Below are positions 57,961 through 64,000 of a stretch of 64,000 bases of DNA, one piece after another. The stretch is from the NCBI GenBank assembly GCA_015680685.1, contig MNCI01008366.1, positions 1,278,143 through 1,342,142 of the forward strand, written 5' to 3'. The notes under the pieces are model-generated. The model saw only the letters and a program-made list of their open reading frames with translations. It had not been told where the DNA came from and did no database searches. Source of the stretch: Gnetum montanum. Its lineage: Eukaryota; Streptophyta; Gnetopsida; Gnetales; Gnetaceae. Both the position numbers and the translations under genes were made by a program. The first letter of the stretch is position 1; each line of letters begins with the position of its first letter.

Positions 57961-58990
57961 CACCACTTGAATGGTTAGCATGGTTGGCCATCTTCCCACG
58001 ACTAAGTTAAAAGGAGAAGATCCAAAATATGGAGAATGATTGTCCATTGAATGAGGTGCTTATTGTATTAGTTGGCATATGCTCATGGAAAGGTTTAATT
58101 TGTTGAATGTTAACCAGTTGTTTCTTGTTTGGGCTCTCAAGTTTATAAATCATCATGGCCCCTAAAGGAAAAGTTTCATAAATGATATAAGGTCCCTCCC
58201 ACAATGTTTGGAACTTAGTTCGTTGAGGTACATGTGCAGGGCTCTAGTAGAGAACCTTATCTCCCAGTTGAAATTTAACTTTTCTAATTTTTAGGTCATG
58301 ACGCTTTTTATTATAAGACTTATGCAACTCATTAGATGATAAGGCTACTAATCAGTTTTCGTCTAGCAGGTTCAGATTCGTTCGTCTTTCATTTTGGAAT
58401 AGACTTAAGTCAAGGTCAAGGTCACAAGTTGTTGAAAGTGTATAGAGTTCAAATTTGAATAGGAAGTGTTGGTAGTTTTCCTTACACAAGCTCATAGGGG
58501 GAGTAGCCTATAGGAAGTTTCCAAGTTAAGTGATAGGCCCAAAGGGCATTGTTGAGTTTTGTGCTCTAGTCCTTCCTATACTTGCTAATAATTCTTGTTA
58601 GTATTCTTGTGATTTCTCTATTCATAACCTTAGCTTGACCATTAGCTTGGGGATGATCAGGTGTTGTGAGTTTGTGTTCAACCCCCAAGCGTTCCATAAG
58701 CTTCAAAAAAGTAGTGCCCATAAAATGAGTTCCATTGTTAGAAATTAATGCACATGGCACACCAAACCTATTTACAACATTTTGTTGTACAAACTGAGTA
58801 GCAATAGAAGATGTAAATTAGATGATGGTTGCTACTTCTGCCCATTTTGTACAATAGTCAACAGTGACTATGATGTAAGCCTTTCCATTTTACATGAGCA
58901 TGATGGGACCCATGAAATCAATGCTTCAAATGTCGAATGGTTCTAATGGTTGAATCCATTGTTGAGGTTCCTCCATTTGAGTAGTCATTC
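57961..58990 (-). pseudogene. E6 integrase with damaged active site
   Basis: Minus strand, ending at an RTQVPQRTKF-like tail near 58210 and a further stretch to 57961. The core is open at 58760-58566. First acid is kept in SIDFMGP (about 58925). The second conserved site reads ISNNGTHF (D to N) and the third NGQAKVMNRE (E to K), both G-to-A changes on the coding strand. The enzyme would be inactive even without its stops. Confidence 0.83.
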
Positions 58991-60650
58991 CACCATCCTG
59001 TTGGCATCGTTCACAAGAGTGGACAAAATGGTGCACATCCTTGAAGAGTGTTGGCCAATAGTACCCTGCCATCAGGATTTTAATGGCCATGTGACTCCCA
59101 GCATAGGGTCCTCCATAAGAACCTTCATGAGTGTCTTAGAGAACGTGCAATTGATCGGCATTAGGGACACACCAATGAACCAGGCCATTAATGCACACCT
59201 TGTAGAGGTGTCTATTGATTTCCATGAAGTGCTTTATTTGGTAAAGAAACTATGGTTTCCTCCAATGGTCTAGCCCTTGTGACATCTCCTGAATAAGAAA
59301 ATAGATGAGAATGTTATCATATCATTTTGGCTTATTAGGCATTTGTTTAGTTATTGCTCCAGCAAAAAGGAGTTCATCAAGAAACATATTAGATAATGGG
59401 TTTTCATCCTCTTTGTCATCCCATCACAACCGAGACAAGTGATCATCAATCACATTCTCAATGCTCTTTTAATCTACCATTGTAAGATCGAATTCTTGTA
59501 AGATCACCAACCACCATATAACATGGGGGATCACAACTAGCTTATTCATTAGGAAGTGGATGACACTGTGATCTGTGTGCACAAACACCTTGTATGCAAG
59601 CACATAATGCCTAAAATTTTCTAGAACAATTTTTTTCTGTAGTGGTGTAGTTTAATTATGCACCCACAATGCTGTGGCTGGAATAGTGGATATAGTATAG
59701 ACGTTTCTTATCATATAACTGCATCAGCACAACTCCCAAAGCATAATTTGATGCATCTATCATGATATGAAATAGTTCAGACTAATCAAGTGCTTATAGA
59801 ATTGGAGTTTTCATAAGCCTTTCTTTCAATTGCTGGAATGCTTTTTCACATTCCGAGGTTCAAACAAAAGGAGCATCTTTCTTTGTTAGTTCAACCAATG
59901 GTTTTACAATGAATTGTTGATAGTAGCCAATGTGTCCAAGGAATAACTACACATATTTAACTATTTCTAGTTCATGGGTTATTCCTTGGATGACCCTTAT
60001 TTTTTTAGGGTTCACCTCAATTCCTTCTTATGATATTTTGTGCCCTAATACAATGCCCTCCTAGACCATGAGGTCACTTTTCTACCAATTGAGCCACAAG
60101 TTAGTTTCGACACATTGTTTCAACACTTACTCACGGCAGTTCAAAGCTTGCTCAAATGTAGCTCCATAGGTAGAGAATTCATCCATGAAAACTTCTACAC
60201 CACTACCAATCTACTGTTGAAAGATGCTTAGGACTAGGTGTTGAAATGTGGTAGGGGCATTACATAAACCAAACAGCATCTTATGATATGCAAAAGTGCC
60301 CTAGAGACTTGTGAACATTGTCTTTGCTTGGTCCTCTTATGCAATTTGAATTTGGTTATAGCCACTATAACCATCTAGGAAACTGTAGTATTAATGCCTT
60401 GATATTGTGTTGAACACCTAGTCAACAAATGGCAACAAAAAGTGATCCTTGAATGTTGCCATATTCAGTAATCTAAAATCAATGCAAACCCACCATTTGC
60501 CACCTTTCTTTGGCACAATTACAAGTGGGCTAACCCACTTGCTATCCGCAATGGGATAGATGAACCTCGCCTTGAGGAGTTGCTCGATTTCCTCCTTGAA
60601 GATTTACTTCAATTTGGGGTTCAACTGCCTCTATGGCTGTCATTTTGGCA
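58991..60650 (-). pseudogene. E6 reverse transcriptase and RNase H
   Basis: Heavily broken. The active-site box reads FMDE at 60189-60178 in place of FMDD. Other recognisable pieces are the RT start near 60600, the region equivalent to LGHKISQ near 60050, RNase H around 59760-59480 and the zinc-binding start of integrase near 59250-59020. The plus-strand open frame at 58950-59273 is a shadow. Confidence 0.75.
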
Positions 60651-61049
60651 ATGTTGACATATCCTACAATCAATCCCTATGAGTTCAGGGTATGACCAAG
60701 CAAAAGCTATTGACCATCTTTCAACTACCTTCAACAGCATCTCTTTTTATTCTGGAGCAACTCTTACATTGATTATAACCAGCTTCTTATTTTCAAAAAT
60801 ATATATTCCATTCCAGCCGATAGCATTTTTAGTTCAAGGGGTTATTGCTTAAAGTTATTAGGAATTTCCAACTCTCCCCAATAAGTGTCATCTTTTGTAT
60901 CATCAAAGAGTTAGTGATGACCTTACTCAAGTTCATCCATGCTTGTGACATATTCACATGTGAGGCTCTCAGCTAGTTCCATGCACAGTGTGCTGCTTTC
61001 TGAATCAATGGTCAGCCACTAGGTGCCCTCCTATTTTTTGGTTACTACG

Positions 61050-61760
61050 TATAGACACCTTTGAATTTCTACTTTTGGCACATACTGTTTGCATGTAGAG
61101 ATGGATGCTTACTTGATGGCCCAAAGTTTTTGCACAAAATTGTACCTACTATCATTATACGTGATGCATAGAACTTCCTTCTTCTCAATCTTTCCAAATG
61201 CATTTTCTTTAGAGATTTCCAAGGAAAGATCTCTTATGCCCATTCTTGAATCTACAGTTTTCAGCCATGCTCTTCCCATGATGATTGGAAAATCCCCTTT
61301 ATAGTTCTCCACTTTGATTACTAGGAAGTCAACAAGATAAGACCACCCACAGATAATGATCACAATGCCTTCAACTATCCTAATGGAATAGTGATGGACT
61401 GGTTTGTCAATTCTAATCTAATGTTGCTTTTCTTAAGAGGAGGTAGGTTCCAGGCAATGTACATCTCATGAGAAATTAATTAACACCAGAACTTGAATCC
61501 AAAAGAGCCTTACACGATTCGTTCCCAATAATCTGCAAATAAATTAGAAGACTTTTAGGATCAACTAATTTCCTTGGAAGGTTTCTTACACAAATCCAAT
61601 CAGACACTGTGTGAGTAAGTATTATGGTATGGATCCTTGGTAGAGTTTGGTTTGAAGGAGGTTCGAAGGAATCTGATATAAAGGAAGAGGCAGGAGCAGG
61701 GTTCTCAACCGTAGGTGTAAGTGAAGGCTTAGGTGGACTACAGGGTTGAAACAAAGGTCT
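61050..61760 (-). pseudogene. E6 protease
   Basis: CKALLDSSSGVN at about 61520-61480 is the active-site region, once more without the usual glycine. FPIIMGRAWLKTVDSRMGI (about 61295-61240) and a lysine-rich tail to 61109 match E2 and E1. The N-terminal part to 61754 is Pro/Ser/Thr-rich linker. The stretch 60651-61049 between protease and RT is linker without a clear domain. Confidence 0.78.
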
Positions 61761-63030
61761 TTTCTTTGATTATGCATTCAACCCCTCCAATTGATGATTA
61801 GGCTATAAATTAACATCCCTCGTAGCATTGCATTGTTGCAATTGAGTGGGTAGTTCACCCTACATAGGAGGAGTAGGTGGTAGCTATGTAACTAAAGGAG
61901 GAGTATGTGTAGGGATAGGAGGAGGATAAGGATAGGGGGCATCGTCCCTTCTTTCATGTAGAGAGGAGTTCAATAATAGTCAAAAGGGTGGTAGTAAGGT
62001 TGAATATTAGAAACATGACTAGAAGAATCATGTGGAGACATGGATTGCTGAATGTGATAACCATATGAATCAGGTTGCCAATAAGGGTATTGTTGCCTTG
62101 GCAGTGCAAGCGCCCATCCTTGTGGTTACTACCATTGTTGGTATTGTTCGTACGATTGCAACGGAGCTCTGCTTGGATAATATGGCTATTGTTGGTGGAA
62201 GTGCCTACGATCACCTTGAGGATAAGGTAACCTCCTAGATGTTTGCCTTTTTGTAAGTCATGGATGTAAGGCATACATCCCAGACTCTTGAAGATGTGAC
62301 ACAATGGGGCAACATCCCTTAGGATGTTCATACTGATAGACATCACATCCACGATCATCATCTAAGTCACCATCCACAACCTCTTCTATTGTAGTAGTTT
62401 TACCCTTACCTTTGTAATATGCACGTTTAGCTTCTTTGTGCCTCCTGTGCTCAAGATCACTACCTTGTTCTCCGAACTCTTCAACAATTTTGAGAATAGC
62501 TTGAAATCTGCTATCCATGGAGTCTCTTAACTGATCAACCTTGGTCATAAGTTCAAATTGGAATTGTTGAAGTGGCAAGGCTTTTTTATGCATCCCCTCA
62601 TCAAATACAGATTCATCCTCACTGTCACAGAATCGAACCTTCCACTTGCAAATAGAAGGATTGCAATTGTACTCCTCTACACTTTCCCTTTTTCTTAGTT
62701 TGCCCTCCTCTTTAGCTACCTAATCTATTAACCTTTATACCTAATTGGTAGTTAGTTCTAATAAGCAGCCTTGGGCATAGACACTAAGGGCTTTCCTCAT
62801 TTCATTATGAAGCCTGTCTACAATGTGGTGGAGTTGAGCCAATTGAGAAAAATCATGGCTAGGGCATTTTTGCATCAAGGCATAGTATCAGCCAATGGTC
62901 GCATCCAAGGGTTCATGTGCTTCTTGTTTCCACCCTTGAATTTGCTTCCTCAAGTTGGACACCCAAGCGTCTGTTTGATACCTATCATTGAACATTTCAA
63001 GCATGGTACTCCATCATTTGAAAATGGATG
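61761..63030 (-). pseudogene. E6 gag, C-terminal half
   Basis: Reading starts abruptly near 63030 within the gag domain (WSTMLEMFNDRYQTDAW, about 63015-62965) and continues through a YAL.QKCPSHDF-like segment. The 62593-62258 stretch is open and ends with the knuckle-like CDVYQYEHPKGCCP (about 62348-62305) and GMYALHP. A Gln/Tyr/Pro-rich tail follows to about 61800. The gag N-terminal half is missing because of the junction with E7. Confidence 0.78.
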
Positions 63031-64000
63031 TCAAGATGGAAATGAACAAAATAAAATAGATTGCAAGAATGTTAGAGGAAAGAATTTAACTGGTGCACCA
63101 AAGAGGAATGTTAGTGGGTCCTCCCCAAAGCAAGCTCATGCCCTTAATGCCCTGACAAACCCACATTCGAAGAGTTCGTAGGCTCTGGGAATTTCATTTG
63201 AAACAAGAGTTAAAGTCTTAACCACAAGAATTTACCAAAAAGAAAACAATGCGTCAACCAAAATACACACTTATGATATAATCGAAAATGAGGTGAATAA
63301 TGGAGAGAAGGATGAAGAGAAGAGAATGGAATGGAATTCCAAGAACAAGGTGGTGTACAACCCCTTATGTGTTTCATGATTAATGTGACTTAGCAGATCC
63401 CATTCCAAGTCCGGCCTCAAACAAACCACATCCAGTGATCTCGCATCAATGCATTTGGCCGAACCATCCTCTTGAAGTAACAAGAATGCCTTCACCCAAG
63501 AGCCACCACCATTCCGATGAAATAAGGAGAGAATGGGAAGTGAGAAGGGCCTTAGTTAGAGGGAACATTTTTAGTTCCATAACCAGTGCTTGTAGCCCAA
63601 AGGATTATTTTGTCTTAGGGGTGTGCTTTGAATTCTCACTTTCTCTCTTCCTTTTTTTTTCTGTTTTTGTTTTTTTTTTTTGTGTTTTATATGTTTATGC
63701 ATGAGAACCACACCATGCAAAGGCCTTGTTATTTTTATTGCTTAGCTTCTCGATAATTGGGTAACGTCGAAACAATAAGAAAACTCAAGAAGAAAACATT
63801 CAAGCACCCAAGAGAACGGCCAACACAAATGCATCAAGTTCCCTTGAAGTCAAACCCTTTTCAATCCTTGAGTCCTTCCTTAGTTTGAGAAATGCCCAAT
63901 CACTGATTCATTAAAAGTTCTTATTAGAAAAGGGACTGTACATTTCCAAGCCGAGAGAGACCATAGAAACTGGTGGATGAATGGATGAAGTGAACTCATT
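63031..64000 (-). mobile_element. E7: spacer fragment of another family member
   Basis: From about 63040 rightwards the sequence aligns with the spacers of E4 and E6: a degraded hairpin (63106-63160), CGCATCAATGC, GGCCTTAGTTAGAGG, GTGCTTTGAATTCTCA with a long T tract, CCACACCATGCAAAGG, and at the window end a degenerate form of the GTGAGTCCAC phrase. Being a spacer it cannot belong in front of gag of E6, so it stems from another copy. It runs out of the window. Confidence 0.72.

Larger units (their letters stand above)
55062..63030 (-). mobile_element. E6: same family as E2, 5'-truncated
   Basis: Minus-strand order: gag (from its middle), protease, RT, RNase H, integrase, spacer, polypurine tract, 3' LTR. 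ORF2 is missing between spacer and LTR. The 5' LTR, primer site and gag N-terminus are absent; at about 63030 the sequence changes into the spacer of another copy, E7. The candidate target copy beside its LTR is CTTAC (55057-55061), with no partner visible. Confidence 0.82.

Noticed and set aside
1-64000. CRISPR array, rRNA, intact tRNA gene, bacterial-type operons
   Set aside because: No regularly spaced identical repeats, no rRNA-like stretches and no complete tRNA cloverleaf were seen; splice sites and LTR elements show plant DNA.

Overview
The window looks like intergenic DNA of a seed plant with a large, repeat-swollen genome. It is AT-rich and almost completely filled by old LTR retrotransposons inserted into one another, nearly all carrying many in-frame stops. 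One likely host gene piece is visible: a first exon resembling plastid ferredoxin C2 on the minus strand near 3.7 kb. I cannot name the species; the long nested, decayed array would suit a conifer or another gymnosperm, but that is inference.

Layout. 1-5063: host DNA with the ferredoxin-like exon (3622-3837), small tandem duplications and a tRNA-derived SINE-like relic (about 4785-4995). From 5064 on there is a stack of Ty3/gypsy elements, here called E1 to E7. E1 (+) starts at 5064 and is interrupted by E2 (+, 8502-30479, target duplication CTTAT). E2 is itself interrupted by E3 (-, 11352-20100, target duplication ACTAG). E1 resumes at 30480 and is cut at 34429 by E4 (-). E4 is interrupted by E5 (-, 36580-54662, target duplication ATGTG) and resumes to 55061, where the 3' LTR of E6 (-) begins. 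E6 runs to about 63030 and abuts a spacer fragment of a further element, E7 (-).

E1, E2, E3, E4 and E6 belong to one family: LTRs of about 0.85 kb with TGATGA...TCATCA ends, a primer site matching the 3' end of tRNA-Asp where it is visible (E1, E2, E3), gag with an unusual zinc-knuckle-like motif, protease-RT-RNase H-integrase in E2 and E6, a long conserved non-coding spacer, and in E1-E3 a second gene (ORF2) between spacer and 3' LTR. The primer site and the extra 3' gene recall the Athila side of the Ty3/gypsy tree. E2 is the complete type (about 13.2 kb without E3). E3 has lost all of pol, E1 has lost RT to integrase, and E4 and E6 show no clear ORF2.

E5 is a different, larger element of the Tat type: 1.6 kb LTRs, a TGGCGC primer site, gag with a C...H...H...C finger, protease, RT, two RNase H domains and integrase. 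Its protease and RT are separated by about 5.5 kb that holds, in antisense, a decayed multi-exon gene with an FCP1/NIF-phosphatase-like part followed by a plant-mobile-domain-like part. This antisense gene, the conserved ORF2 and a covarying hairpin in the spacer are the observations most worth following. A perfect 403-bp inverted repeat next to single-N gaps in E5 is probably an assembly error.
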